From contig CAVRUD010000030.1 of the NCBI GenBank assembly GCA_963724285.1, positions 1-64,000 on the forward strand: DNA of 64,000 nucleotides, read 5' to 3'. The stretch comes from CAVRUD01 sp963724285 (GTDB lineage: Bacteria; Chloroflexota; Chloroflexia; Thermomicrobiales; UBA6265). The translations under genes were made by a program, and so were the position numbers. The notes under the pieces are model-generated. The model made no database searches. It was not told the DNA's origin and worked only from the letters and a program-made list of their open reading frames with translations. Below are positions 53,014-62,709 of this stretch, one piece after another (the stretch's first letter is position 1; every line of letters begins with the position of its first letter).

Positions 53014-55310
53014 CTACACAAGGCCGGTGCGGACGGCGAGGGTGGCGGCGGCCGTGCGGGAGGGGCTATCGAGCTTGTTGAGGATGTTCCGGACGTAGGA
53101 GGTGATCGTCCGGTAACTCAGGCCGAGTTCCTCGGCGATCTCGCGGTCGGAGCGACCATCGATGAGTAGGCGAAGCACCTCCATCTCGCGCGGCGTCAGT
53201 CCGAAGGCGTCAGGCGCGGGGTGGGCGGGCGCGGAAGCCGCAGCCTCCAGCACCGCGCGGGCATCCGCTTCGACCTCCTCCGGCCCCTGATCCCGTCCCA
53301 CCGCGAAGCCGCGCTCGAAGGCTTCCTTCCCCAGTCTCCGCCGCAACCGCTCGGCGGCCCGCATGTACGCATCGGCCTCGGGCGGGGAAAAACCCGTCCC
53401 GCTTGCCGCTACCTGGGCCGCTCCCAGCAGCCGCGCCGCCGCCTCGTCTTGGCTGCCGGCACCGCCAAGCACCGCCAACGTCGCCAGAAGCGAGTCCTGG
53501 TGGTGCCGCTGCACAACACCGCGGTCCTGGGACCAACTCTCGCACAGGATTGCCGCCGCTCGACGCAGGTCGCCCTGCTCGGCCGCCACGAGGCCCAGGT
53601 GCTCCCGGCACCAGCCGGCGACGACCGCGTCGCTGGGCGCCCGCGCCAGGGTCTCCTCCCACTGCCTGGTGGCCGCCGCCGCGTTGCCCTGACCGTAGGT
53701 CACCACCCCAAGGTGGTACGTCGTGATCGCCACGCCCTGGTCGTCGCCGATGCGCCGGAACAGGGCGAGGGCGACGGCAAAGCGCTCCTCGGCCGCGTCG
53801 TACTCTCCGCGGTCCTCCAACGCGATGCCGTGGTTGAGCACGGCGATCGCCTCGTCGTCGGGGAGGTCGAGCCGGCGGGCCAGCGCCGCCGACTGCTCCA
53901 AGCGCTGGACCGCTGCCTCGAAGTCGCCGAGCCGGTGGGCCAGGTGGCCTGCGCAATGCAGGGCGCGGGCGCGGGCGGGGGCGACTCCGGCACCGCCGCC
54001 AGCGCTCGCTCCAGCCAGTCCCAGCCTTCTCGGTAGTGCCCGGCCAGAAAGCAGAACTCGCCGATGGCCGCCGCCAACCGCAGCAGATCGCCGCCCTTCC
54101 CGCTTTGCTCCAGCCACCCCAACGCCGCCCGCAGGTTGCCGAACTCGACTTCCAGGTCGCCGACGTCGGGAGTACCGCAAATGCCCGCTCCGACCGCCGC
54201 GGTGCGGGCGAGGCACCAATCCGCATGGCGGTTTCGGGTGACTACCTCATCGCCGCTCGACGCCAGGCGTTCGAGCGCGAACTGGCGGATCGTTTCGAGC
54301 ATCGTGTAGCGGGGCTCTCCCGGCTGGTCGTCCCGCTGGAGCAGGCTCTTGTCGATCAGCGACGCCACCCCGTCGACGGCATCGATTGCCGCGCCGCTGT
54401 CCACGGCGACCACTTCGACCGCCGCGAGGGTGCAACCGCCGGCAAAGACGCCAAGCCGTCGGAAGAAGGCCTGCTCGGCCGACGGCAGGAGGTCGTAGCT
54501 CCAGGCGATCGTGCCCCGTATCGTCCGGTGCCGATCGGGCAGATCGTGGGGGCCGCCGGTGAGGAGACGGAGACGATCGGTCAGGTGGGCGAGCAGGGAC
54601 GCGGGCGTGAGCGTGCGCATCCGCGCGGCGGCGAGCTCGATGGCCAGGGGAAGTCCGTCCAGGCGGCGCACGATCTCGGCCACCTCCCGCCCGTTATCGG
54701 CGGTGAGGGCAAAGCTCTGGTCGGAGGCACGGGCACGCTGGACGAAGAGCTCGACCGCGCTGTGGGTGACGAGGTCTGGCAGCGCGAGCGGGCGAATCGT
54801 CGTGGGAACCGTCAGTGGTGGGACTGGGTAGAGGTGCTCGCCCGACACATGGAGGACGGCGCGGCTAGTTGCCAGGATGGTCAGGTCTGGGCAGGAGGCG
54901 AGCAGGCGGCCAAGCTGCGCGCCGGCCGCGGGCAGGTGTTCCAGGTTATCGAGGCCGAGGAGCACCCGGCGACCGCTGAGCGCGGTGGCCAGGCGCTCGA
55001 CCTGGGAGGTATCGCTAAGGTCCCTGATGTCCAGTGCTTGGGCGATGCTCGGGAGGAGCAAGTCCCCGTCGGCGAGGGCGGCGAGCCCGACGAAGTAGGT
55101 GCCGCCTGGGAAGTGAGCGGCGGACTCTGCCGCAGCGGCGATGGCGACCCGGGTCTTACCGACGCCGCCGGCGCCGGTCAGGGTGACGATGGGGATATCG
55201 GGGCGAGCGAGGAGGTCGATCACCGATGCCACGTCCCGGTCGCGCCCCAGGAGAGGCGTCCGCGGGGACGGCAGTGGTGCGACGCGAACAGGGAGCGCAA
55301 CGATGGCCAC
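53014..55310 (-). pseudogene. LuxR family regulator with STAND-type ATPase (4), one frameshift
   Basis: GTG 55310 (MAIVALPVRVAPLPSPRTPL) has GGAGG 5 nt upstream. The ATPase has PLLGRDRDVASVIDLLARPD, Walker A IVTLTGAGGVGKTRVAIAAA, VLLGLDNLEHLPAAGAQLGR and the winged helix GTIAWSYDLLPSAEQAFFRR. A frameshift in a C-run at about 53969-53985 separates this from the TPR part and the LuxR HTH (LTPREMEVLRLLIDGRSDRE then RTITSYVRNILNKLDSPSRT). Repaired, it is about 765 residues. Both halves keep clean codon use, so the shift may be a sequencing error. The cupin gene at 52304 follows. Confidence 0.87.
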
Positions 55311-55539
55311 GTCAGCCTCCGACGGGTATTGAGTGAGCCCCTGAGATTGTCGGTGATAGCACAACTCCTTGTCAGGTGTGGCGTCCCATGCGGCGAGGTG
55401 AGTTCTGGTGCTGGCCGTGCTGTCGACTGTTGACGATAGATTGGCCGCGTGCGTTGATACGGCAGTGTGAATGACCGTGCGAGCCGCTCACCTGGAGTGG
55501 CTTGTGGTTGCGCGCCGGAGCGCGACCTTGGGAGGCGAC

Positions 55540-56796
55540 GTGAGTGTCGTTCTGACGGGTGGGACGCTGATCGATGGGACGGGCAAGGCGGCCCAGTCCA
55601 ATGCGGCGGTCTGGATCGATGGGGAGCGGATCCGGGCGGTGGGGGCGGCGGAGGAGGCGATTGCTCCGCCGGATGTGCCCCGGGTTGATGCGACGGGCAA
55701 GACGGTGATGCCGGGGTTGATCGATTGTCACGATCACCTGGTGCACACCGGCATGGATCTGATCGAGCGGGCGGCGGCACCGCTCAGCCTGACGATGATG
55801 CGGGTCGCGGAGAACCTGCGGGTCACGCTTGAAGCGGGGATCACCACCGTTCGTGACGCGGGCGGGTTGGATATCGGCTTCAAGATGGCGATCGAGGAGG
55901 GGATCATTCCTGGCCCGCGCCTGATGCTTGGCCTGACGATCATTTCGCGGACGGGCGGCATCGACGATCCGCGGCTGCGCTCCGGCGTCGATCTGGGCTG
56001 GCGGTTTCTGCCCGGGCTTCCCTCTCCCGTGGCAGACGGGGTCGAGGAGTGCCGGAAGCGGGTGCGGGAAGTACTCCACGCCGGGGCGGATGTCGTGAAG
56101 TGCGCCAGCACGGGGGGCGTCAGCTCCCGCACCCTGACCGCCCTGGACGCGACCCTTACGCTGGCCGAGTTGCAGGTGATCGCCGACGAAGCCCACATGA
56201 TGGGCAAGCGGGCCTTCGTCCATGCCTATGGCGGCCAGGGGCTGGCGGATGCGGTTACCGCCGGGATCGATTCGATCGAGCATGGGGCGTTCCTCTGCGA
56301 TCTGCCCGAGTCGATCGCGCGGATGGCCGACCAGGGGACCTTCCTCGTGCCGACCTTCATGATCATCGCGATGCACCGGGAGCGCGGCTCGCCGTGGGCA
56401 AAGCGGAAGGCGGCGGAGATGGCCGATGCCCACAGGCGTAGCCTGGAAGCGGCGATGCGAGCCGGAATTCCCGTGGCGATGGGGACGGACGCGGGCGGCT
56501 ACGGTCATGGCCACAACGCGGTCGAATTGGGGCTGCTGGTCGAGGCGGGGATGACCCCGATGGAGGCGATCGTGGCCAGCACGGCCACGGCGGCGGCCTG
56601 TCTCGGGCTGGAAAAAGATATCGGCACGATCGAGCCGGGCAAGCTGGCCGATATCCTCGTGATCGACGGCGACCCGCTGGCGGATATCGACATTCTCGAT
56701 TGCCAGGAGCGCATCTCGCTGGTCATGAAGGGCGGGGCGGAGGTCATCCGACGGCGGGGTAAGGACGAGGGATTGAGCAGACTCTCGTCATCCTGA
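55540..56796 (+). CDS. Metal-dependent amidohydrolase (imidazolonepropionase/prolidase-like)
   Basis: 418 residues, GTG 55540, GGAGG 5 nt upstream. TIM-barrel amidohydrolase: beta-sandwich start VVLTGGTLIDGTGKAAQSNA, the first metal motif MPGLIDCHDHLVHTG, EAGITTVRDAGG, the Lys-containing VLHAGADVVKCASTGGVSSR (carboxylated lysine position), HAYGGQGLADAVTAGIDSIE then HGAF, and MGTDAGGYGHGHNAVELGLL with the catalytic Asp. The C-terminal EPGKLADILVIDGDPLADID is standard. The family includes cytosolic dipeptidases and hydrolases of cyclic or organophosphate substrates. Its last nine codons lie in a 28-bp repeat that is duplicated on the far side of the transposon. Confidence 0.9.
   Translation: MSVVLTGGTLIDGTGKAAQSNAAVWIDGERIRAVGAAEEAIAPPDVPRVDATGKTVMPGLIDCHDHLVHTGMDLIERAAAPLSLTMMRVAENLRVTLEAGITTVRDAGGLDIGFKMAIEEGIIPGPRLMLGLTIISRTGGIDDPRLRSGVDLGWRFLPGLPSPVADGVEECRKRVREVLHAGADVVKCASTGGVSSRTLTALDATLTLAELQVIADEAHMMGKRAFVHAYGGQGLADAVTAGIDSIEHGAFLCDLPESIARMADQGTFLVPTFMIIAMHRERGSPWAKRKAAEMADAHRRSLEAAMRAGIPVAMGTDAGGYGHGHNAVELGLLVEAGMTPMEAIVASTATAAACLGLEKDIGTIEPGKLADILVIDGDPLADIDILDCQERISLVMKGGAEVIRRRGKDEGLSRLSSS
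56769..56796. repeat. 28-bp direct repeat, left copy, flanking the transposase element
   Basis: Starts GGGATTGAGCAGACTCTCGT; identical to 58246-58273. It encodes the end of the amidohydrolase gene. Most simply a long target-site duplication made when the element inserted. Confidence 0.75.
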
Positions 56797-58245
56797 CTTG
56801 AGTTTGGACAAATGGGGAGCGACGCGCGCCCGGCGGGGAGCGACGGGGAGGGGACACCGGGGATGGGATGGGGCTCACACGGCCGTGGGTGGCGCCCGCC
56901 GCTGGACGGCAAAGCGATCGCGCCGCCCTGGCCGCTCCCCGACCCGGCGCCCCGGCGACTTTCCGCGGGGCCTGGGGGGGCGGGCTGGGGTGCCCAGGGT
57001 CGCCAACAAGTCGCCGAAGGTGCGGCGCACCCGGCCCGGGGTCAGTCGCTCCGGGGGCAGCGGCCGCTCCCACGGCAGGCGGTGGTCGGCCACCAGGGGG
57101 CGCGCCAGCCACAGCTGCCAGAGCCCCGCCGCCAGCAGCCGCGTCCAGCGCGCCGCCGCCGCCGGGTCGCGGATCCGGGCCGTGGTCCAGCCCAGCTCCT
57201 GCTTGAGGAAGCGGAAGCCATGCTCGATCGCGAAGCGGCGCTCGTACCAGCGCCACAGGAGGGCCAGGTCGTCCGGCTCGCCCCCGCCCCACCACGCCAA
57301 CCACAACGGCTCGGGCGGCGTCTCCCGGCGCGGCAGGCGTTCGGGCTGGACCCGCACGACCGCCACCGGGTGACGCGGCGCTTCGCGGGCGTGCAGGCCC
57401 CGCCACAGGTCCAGGGTCACCCGGCCGCGGGCCGGGTCGGTCACGACCTGGGCGCGGTCGGGGGGGGCGTGCGTCGCCGGGTCGTGCACCTTGAAGGGCG
57501 GCCCGTGCTTGGCCGGCGCCCCCATGCCCCGGTAGGGCGGCGGCGCCCGGTAGAGCCGCCGCCGCTTCGGCAGCCGGACCAGGAGGTCGCAGGGCAGCCC
57601 CGCCCCGACCAGGTCGGCCAGGTCGTCGTGGCTGTCCAGGGTCACCACGGGGCGGGCGGCCCCGCGCGGCCGCGCCGCCAGCGCCGTGCGCACCTGGCCG
57701 ACCGCCAGGGCCGTCTGGGTGCCGACGTCCGCGCCGCGCCGCGCGACGCCCAGCGGGAGCACCCAACTGCCGCGCGCCTCCGGCACCGCGACCAGCCACT
57801 GCCATTCCCAGCCGGGGTCACCCCCTCCTGGGGCTGGCCCCCGGTGACGAAGCGCGCCCAGGTCCGCCCCGGGCTGGTCTTGGCGGCGGGGCGCGGCCAG
57901 GTCGTGCCGTCGACCGCCCACAGCTCCCGCGTCCCGGGGGGCGGGGCCGGCAGGGCGCGGACGCACAGCCGCCCCAGGGAGCGCACTCGGAGGGTGCCGT
58001 CGGCGACGGCGTCGCAGGCGCTCGGCCACGCGCGGCGGAAGCAGGGCGCCAAGCTGCACCGGACCACCGGCTCCGGCCCGGCACCGCTCAGGACCGCGTC
58101 CAGCAGCTCGACGAGGGCATCCCGCCGATGCCCAAGCACGTCGTGGTAGAGTCGGGCGCGGAAGCGCTCCAGCGCCGCGGGGTCGTGGCTGGTCATACCC
58201 GCGATTATCCGCGCACCGGGGCGCTTCCACCTCGCCCGCCTCCCA
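56797..58245. mobile_element. Insertion element between 28-bp direct repeats
   Basis: 1449 bp between the two direct repeat copies, very GC-rich (codons full of G/C even compared with neighbours), containing a single transposase gene on the minus strand. No obvious terminal inverted repeats were found by eye. Base composition and position right behind a stop codon indicate a recent insertion. Confidence 0.65.
56875..58196 (-). pseudogene. DDE transposase (IS4/IS701-like), one frameshift
   Basis: ATG 58196 starts MTSHDPAALERFRARLYHDV. The first 125 residues contain RELWAVDGTTWPRPAAKTSP with the first catalytic Asp. A frameshift in a G5 run at about 57820 moves the frame; then come DPGWEWQWLVAVPEARGSWV, VVTLDSHDDLADLVGAGLPC with a second Asp, and WYERRFAIEHGFRFLKQELG with the YREK-like Glu, the signature of IS4-related DDE enzymes. 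Repaired length is about 440 residues, normal. The exact IS family is from memory; no search was done. Confidence 0.75.
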
Positions 58246-58273
58246 GGGATTGAGCAGACTCTCGTCATCCTGA
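58246..58273. repeat. 28-bp direct repeat, right copy
   Basis: Identical to 56769-56796. The sequence continues into a TCATCCTGAGC inverted-repeat element, so the original site lay at that element's edge. Confidence 0.75.
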
Positions 58274-58407
58274 GCGGGGCGAAGGATCTTGGCCGTTTAC
58301 GGCCCTTGCCGCCGACAGCAGAGCTTCGGTGTCCCGAACGAGCACGAAGGCGCTAAAGCGCCAAGATTCCTTCCAGGACAGGCTCTTCGCAGGCTCAGGA
58401 TGACGAG
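58261..58407. repeat. Inverted-repeat element of 147 bp
   Basis: CTCGTCATCCTGAGC at 58261-58275 and its exact complement at 58393-58407 bound a non-coding stretch with an inner hairpin (GGCGCTAAAGCGCC near 58350). It resembles the common TCATCCTGAGC-type intergenic repeats of environmental bacteria. The left arm is partly duplicated by the transposon's direct repeat. Confidence 0.65.
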
Positions 58408-58463
58408 GGTTTGCTTGGCTGACGGCTGACGGCTGATGGATAAAGTACTTGCAGGAGATCAAG

Positions 58464-59278
58464 ATGGCGGAGTTTGCGGGGAAGGTCGCGGTGGTGTCGG
58501 GGGCGGCGTCCGGGATTAGCCGGGTGATCGCGGGGCGATTCGCGGCGGCTGGGGCGGGCGTGGTCAGTCGTCGATCTGGATCAGGAGTGGGGCGTTCGGG
58601 CGGCGGCCGAGATCTCGGCGGAGGGCGGTCAGGCGATTTTCTGCCCGACCGATGTGCGCGACGGCGCGCCAGGTCAACGCGGCGGTCGATGCCGCCGTCG
58701 AGCGCTTCGGTCGGGTGGACATCCTGGTCCACGGCGCTGGTGTCGGGGTCCACAAAGAGATCGTCGATCTCACCGACGACGAGTGGGATCTGCAGATCGA
58801 CGTGCAGTTGCGCGGCGCATTCCTGCTCAGCCGGGCGGTCGGGCGGAGACTGATCGCTCAGGGCGAGGGCGGGCGGATCGTCTTTCTGGGTTCGACCTCG
58901 GGCAACAACGCCCGCCCCAAGTCGGGGCCGCACGCGGCCTCGAAGGCGGGCGAGATCCAGCTCTCCCGGGTGCTTGCCCAGGAACTGGGACGGTACGGGA
59001 TCACGGCGAACGTCGTCTCGCCCGGGCTGACCGATATCTCCGGCATTTCGAAGTCGATCCAGCCCACGGAGTACCAGAAGATCTTCGTCCAGCAGGTGCC
59101 GCTCGGGCGGCTGGCCAGGCCGGACGAGATCGCGGACGCGGTCCTGTTCTTCGCCTCGGACGCGGCCCGGTTCGTCACCGGGGAGACACTCTGCATCGAC
59201 GGCGGCTACTCGGCGGGCAAGCTGTCGGTCAATGGCCCGCACATTGCGCAGGCATTCGGGCAACTCGGCGACGAATAG
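58464..59278 (+). pseudogene. SDR family oxidoreductase, two frameshifts
   Basis: ATG 58464 follows GGAGATC. Rossmann fold: MAEFAGKVAVVSGAASGISR (the normal TGxxxGIG is SGAASGISR), VVDLDQEWGVRAAAEISAEG in a second frame, ILVHGAGVGVHKEIVDLTDD (NAG position), catalytic FLGSTSGNNARPKSGPHAAS, with Ser present but the Tyr of YxxxK replaced (SGPHAASK: H in place of Y), and LAQELGRYGITANVVSPGLT. Frameshifts lie near 58563 and 58668. Repaired length is about 270 residues. The His at the usual Tyr position would change or remove activity. NAD(P)-dependent alcohol/ketone chemistry is the family role. Confidence 0.8.
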
Positions 59279-59410
59279 TTATCGGGAGGGGTGAACCGCT
59301 CCTGGCGTATCCCCATGGACATTTCGAAGTAACCACCGACGGCTCGTAGTGGCGCCGATTCATCGCGCCACTACGACGAGCGTCCACGGCAGCGCTGTCA
59401 CGTCTCAGGG

Positions 59411-61042
59411 CTACGGTGTGAAATCTCGGGCGTATGGAGCGCCCGAGAGCCATGCCTGGCGGGCCTGGCCATCGATGATCGTGCCGAAGGAGATCCGCTC
59501 GGGGCCGCCGGGGTCGACGCCCGCGCGGAAGCGGTCGGTGCCGGGAATCGGGACCAGGGGCTGATCGTCGTCGAAGCCGTCCGGTCCTTCTGGGAAGATC
59601 AGGCGGAGCTCGCCGCGGCGGACGACGATCCGGAAGTTCGAGACCCAGGGATTGTGCGAGCGGTAGTGCCCGGTAAACGCGTCCCACTCTCGCGGATAGC
59701 TTGGCAAGGGCGGCGCGGTCAGCCCTGCAATGCCAAACCAGTTCCCGCCGTGGGTCAGGGCGATCATATTCCCGTCGTCATCGCGCTCGAAGGCGAGGAC
59801 GAACCGATCCCAATCCGGGTGGTCGCTCAGGAAGGCATCGTCGTCGTAGGGGTGCAGCGGGATTGACTCGCTCTTGTGGCGGAGGACGATGACGTCCCCC
59901 TCCAGCGCGAAGGTGAGCGGCTCCGTTGTATCGTCGGCGTCACGGTAGAACGTGCCGGAGACCGCCGTCGGACCGCCGCGCCAGGTATCCGGCGGATCCG
60001 GGAGGGGGGAGCCCTCCTGGGCGGCGCGGACGACGGCAACAACATGGCGGGAGAGCATGTAGGGGCTGCCGGGGCCGTTGACCAAGGCGACTGCGGCGAT
60101 CCCGGCGCCGAGATCGGCCGTCAATCCAGCGGCGTAACCGACCATGCCGCCTGTGTGTCCGATGACCGTGTGACCGGCGATCTCGCGGACGATGATGCCG
60201 TACCCGTAGGCAAAGCCATTCTCGTCGACCATGCCCGCCGAGATCCGCGATTGAAAGACATCCTCCGGGTAGATCCGGCCGCCGGGGTGGGCTCCCCGGT
60301 TGAGGAGCATCCGGGCGTAGATCGCCATGTCCCCGGCGGTCGCGGCGATGGCGCCGTCGGCGGTGTCCGTCTCCAGCCAGGTTGCCGGGACGAGGGGATG
60401 GTTCGGGTGCGTAGGACGGTCGTCGTAGAGGCCGGTGTAGCCGACCGCAAGGAGGGGGCGGTCCGCATTGGTGATCGTCGCGGACGACGATGTCATGCCG
60501 AGTGGAGCCAGGATGCGATCGGCGTTGTTGTCGGCGGCGGTATTGCCGGTAATTGCTTCGATGATCAGACCGAGCATCTTGTAGCCGCCGTTCGAGTAGT
60601 GGAAGCGCTCGCCGGGCGGGTTCCCGGCGCCGAGGTCGGCCAGCGTCAGGGCTTCGACCACGGCGTCCGGCGAGCCGTCCACACCCGCGCTGATGCCGGC
60701 AGTGTGGGTGAGCAGGTGGTGGAGGGTGATCGGAGGAAACTCGCCCCGGATCTGGAGCCAGGACAAGTAGGTCGAGGCAGGTGCGTCGAGATCGGCCTTC
60801 CCTTCGGCGGCGAGGGCGAGCAGGACGTCGGCCGCAAAGCACTTGCCGATCGAGCCTATTTCGAAGCGGGTTGAGGGCGTAACCGGGGTATTGCTGGCAA
60901 TCTCGGCGAGGCCGTAGGTGGCGACGTGAAGGGTGTGGTCGCGGTCGGTGATGGCGAGGGCGAGACCTGGGGTTCGATCAGCAGCCATCAGGTCCGCAAC
61001 GAAGGCGTCGATGGCGGCGATGGCGGGGGTGAGATTGGGCAT
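59411..61042 (-). CDS. Serine hydrolase (beta-lactamase class C/penicillin-binding fold)
   Basis: 543 residues from ATG 61042, GAGGGTC upstream. Active-site S64-x-x-K67 in RFEIGSIGKCFAADV, the Y149-x-N151 motif in RFHYSNGGYKMLGLIIEAIT, and HTGG in VIGHTGGMVGYAAGL replacing the KTG box. The N-terminal 400 residues form the hydrolase domain; the last 130 or so form a beta-rich extension (FRIVVRRGELRLIFPEGPDG). There is no signal peptide, so it is cytoplasmic. Members are esterases, D-aminopeptidases or DD-peptidase relatives. Stand-alone gene convergent with the SDR gene. Confidence 0.87.
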   Translation of the reverse strand: MPNLTPAIAAIDAFVADLMAADRTPGLALAITDRDHTLHVATYGLAEIASNTPVTPSTRFEIGSIGKCFAADVLLALAAEGKADLDAPASTYLSWLQIRGEFPPITLHHLLTHTAGISAGVDGSPDAVVEALTLADLGAGNPPGERFHYSNGGYKMLGLIIEAITGNTAADNNADRILAPLGMTSSSATITNADRPLLAVGYTGLYDDRPTHPNHPLVPATWLETDTADGAIAATAGDMAIYARMLLNRGAHPGGRIYPEDVFQSRISAGMVDENGFAYGYGIIVREIAGHTVIGHTGGMVGYAAGLTADLGAGIAAVALVNGPGSPYMLSRHVVAVVRAAQEGSPLPDPPDTWRGGPTAVSGTFYRDADDTTEPLTFALEGDVIVLRHKSESIPLHPYDDDAFLSDHPDWDRFVLAFERDDDGNMIALTHGGNWFGIAGLTAPPLPSYPREWDAFTGHYRSHNPWVSNFRIVVRRGELRLIFPEGPDGFDDDQPLVPIPGTDRFRAGVDPGGPERISFGTIIDGQARQAWLSGAPYARDFTP

Positions 61043-61240
61043 GGTAGGGACCCTCCGGCAGAGCTTGGGTTGAAACCCGGGGCGACTGGACGCGGCTTCT
61101 CCGAGGTTGCTCGCATTGTCGGACATCCTCACCAAGACGTGCTCAGCCCTGACCGATCTGACCGCCAGGCTGGTCGATGCCCGGTGCTATCATGCCGGTT
61201 GATGGTGGTGCGTTCGGCGATCTGGAAAATGGGTAGCAGG

Positions 61241-61792
61241 ATGGTGACGACCCGGCTCACGACGGTGGAGGATCTCGAGCGGATGACCTCGGACGAGGCC
61301 GAACGCCACGAGCTGTACGCGGGCGTGCTCCGCGAGGTGGAGGCGATGGGCGGGCGGCACGGCGAAGTCGGAGTCCGACTTATCATCCCACTTGGATCGT
61401 GGGTCTTTGGGCGCCGACTCGGTGAGGTCTACACGGAAGCAACCCACTTCATCATCTTGCGCGATCCCGATGTCGTGCTGATGCCGGATGTCGCCTTCGT
61501 CCGCGCCGACCGGCTGCCGCCGGTGGAGGAGCGGGAGGGGTTCATGCCCCTGGCGCCGGATCTGGCGGTGGAGGTGCTCTCGCCGAGCAACCGCGCGCGG
61601 GAGATGGCCGAGAAGGTCGAGCTTTACCAGCGGGGCGGGGTGCGCCTCGTGTGGGTGGTGCAGCCGCGCCGGCGAGCGGTGACGGTCTATCCGCTGGGCG
61701 GCGATCCCCGAACGCTGCACGAGACCGATAGTCTCGAAGGCGGCGAGGTGCTGCCCGGGTTCCGGCTGCCGGTCGCGGACCTCTTCCGGTAG
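61241..61792 (+). CDS. Uma2 family endonuclease-like protein (DUF820)
   Basis: 183 residues; I chose ATG 61241 (MVTTRLTTVEDLERMTSDEA) over the in-frame ATG at 61202 because the family usually starts here. The fold is PD-(D/E)XK-like: HELYAGVLREVEAMGGRHGE, VLMPDVAFVRADRLP with the Asp, APDLAVEVLSPSNRAREMAE with the Glu, VELYQRGGVRLVWVVQPRRR with the distal basic residues, and GGEVLPGFRLPVADLF. Uma2 proteins are abundant in Cyanobacteria and Chloroflexota; their role is unclear. Stand-alone gene, divergent from the serine hydrolase. Confidence 0.87.
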   Translation: MVTTRLTTVEDLERMTSDEAERHELYAGVLREVEAMGGRHGEVGVRLIIPLGSWVFGRRLGEVYTEATHFIILRDPDVVLMPDVAFVRADRLPPVEEREGFMPLAPDLAVEVLSPSNRAREMAEKVELYQRGGVRLVWVVQPRRRAVTVYPLGGDPRTLHETDSLEGGEVLPGFRLPVADLFR

Positions 61793-61830
61793 GGGTGTGC
61801 GAGCGGTCACGTATCCCCGTACCCACGATC

Positions 61831-62709
61831 TCAGGCGGTGACGCCGAAATGTTCCTCCAGCCAGCGCTGGGCGAAGGCATGGAGATCCCTGGCCGGGAAG
61901 AGATAGCTGTCCCCTGCACCGACCATACCATTCGTCCCGATGCCGGCCGCCAGCGCCGACCGGGCGATGACCTCGAAGGCGTCGGTCTCCGAGCCGCAGC
62001 CGGGAACAGAGACGAACCCGGCGGCGATTTGGTGGTAGGGGAACGCGCCGGTGGAGGTGTCGATGTCGTGGAAGGGTCGCCAGATGGTCTGGTCGTTCTC
62101 CAGCAGCGGCATCCGGTAGGTGACGCGGCGCTTGTTGGGAACCCGGGCGGTTGCCTCGGCGTGATGGAGCAGGGTGATCGTCTCTAGTGGGGCTCCGAGC
62201 ATCAAGACTTGGCCGGACGCTTCGACCAGCTTCACGAGCGGCGAGCCCGGCCCGTAGGGATCGTCCCAGGGATGGTCAGCGACGAACCAGCCGGCGCGGG
62301 GGCCGAGGGCGACGATGCTCGCCTCCGGCTGGCGGGAGCGGTGGGCGCCCGGCCAGGTCCTGATCCGCTCCGGCAGGCGGCCGTTGTCGCGGGTGGCTTC
62401 GGAGGTGGCCGGGTCGAAGGCCGGGGGATCGGCCTCGTAGGCCGCGCGGCGGTCAGCCGGCCAGCTCTCGATGTCGTACGAGTCGTGATCCCAGCCGGCG
62501 TAGGCCATGAGTGTGCCATCCGGCCCGAGCGCGTCGAGCAATGCCTGCACCACGGTGCCGCTGCCGCCAACGACCCACCCAAGGGCGCTCATCCGGGTAT
62601 GCACCATCAGCACACCACCCGGCCGAACGCCGAGGGCGGTCAGGTCGGCGGCGAGCTGCCCTCGGGTGACGGGCGGGCCGAGGTGATTTACGGGAAGACC
62701 TGGTGCCAT
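61831..62709 (-). CDS. AAC(3) family N-acetyltransferase
   Basis: 292 residues from ATG 62709. The family blocks are VTRGQLAADLTALGVRPGGV, MVHTRMSALGWVVGGSGTVV, ALLDALGPDGTLMAYAGWDH, ASIVALGPRAGWFVADHPWD and GQVLMLGAPLETITLLHHAE, ordered as in aminoglycoside 3-N-acetyltransferases, which move an acetyl group from acetyl-CoA to the 3-amino group. Environmental homologues often act on other amines, so resistance should not be assumed. The start overlaps the YCII gene's end by 22 bp, and AAGGA abuts the ATG, so the exact start is uncertain. Confidence 0.85.
   Translation of the reverse strand: MAPGLPVNHLGPPVTRGQLAADLTALGVRPGGVLMVHTRMSALGWVVGGSGTVVQALLDALGPDGTLMAYAGWDHDSYDIESWPADRRAAYEADPPAFDPATSEATRDNGRLPERIRTWPGAHRSRQPEASIVALGPRAGWFVADHPWDDPYGPGSPLVKLVEASGQVLMLGAPLETITLLHHAEATARVPNKRRVTYRMPLLENDQTIWRPFHDIDTSTGAFPYHQIAAGFVSVPGCGSETDAFEVIARSALAAGIGTNGMVGAGDSYLFPARDLHAFAQRWLEEHFGVTA

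Noticed and set aside
53221..54036. Plus-strand frame opposite LuxR regulator 4
   Set aside because: Shadow of a recognised regulator; no ribosome site and no family resemblance.
56812..58149. Plus-strand frame of 445 codons opposite the transposase
   Set aside because: Low-complexity Arg/Gly/Pro product with no motifs; the minus strand shows DDE transposase signatures.
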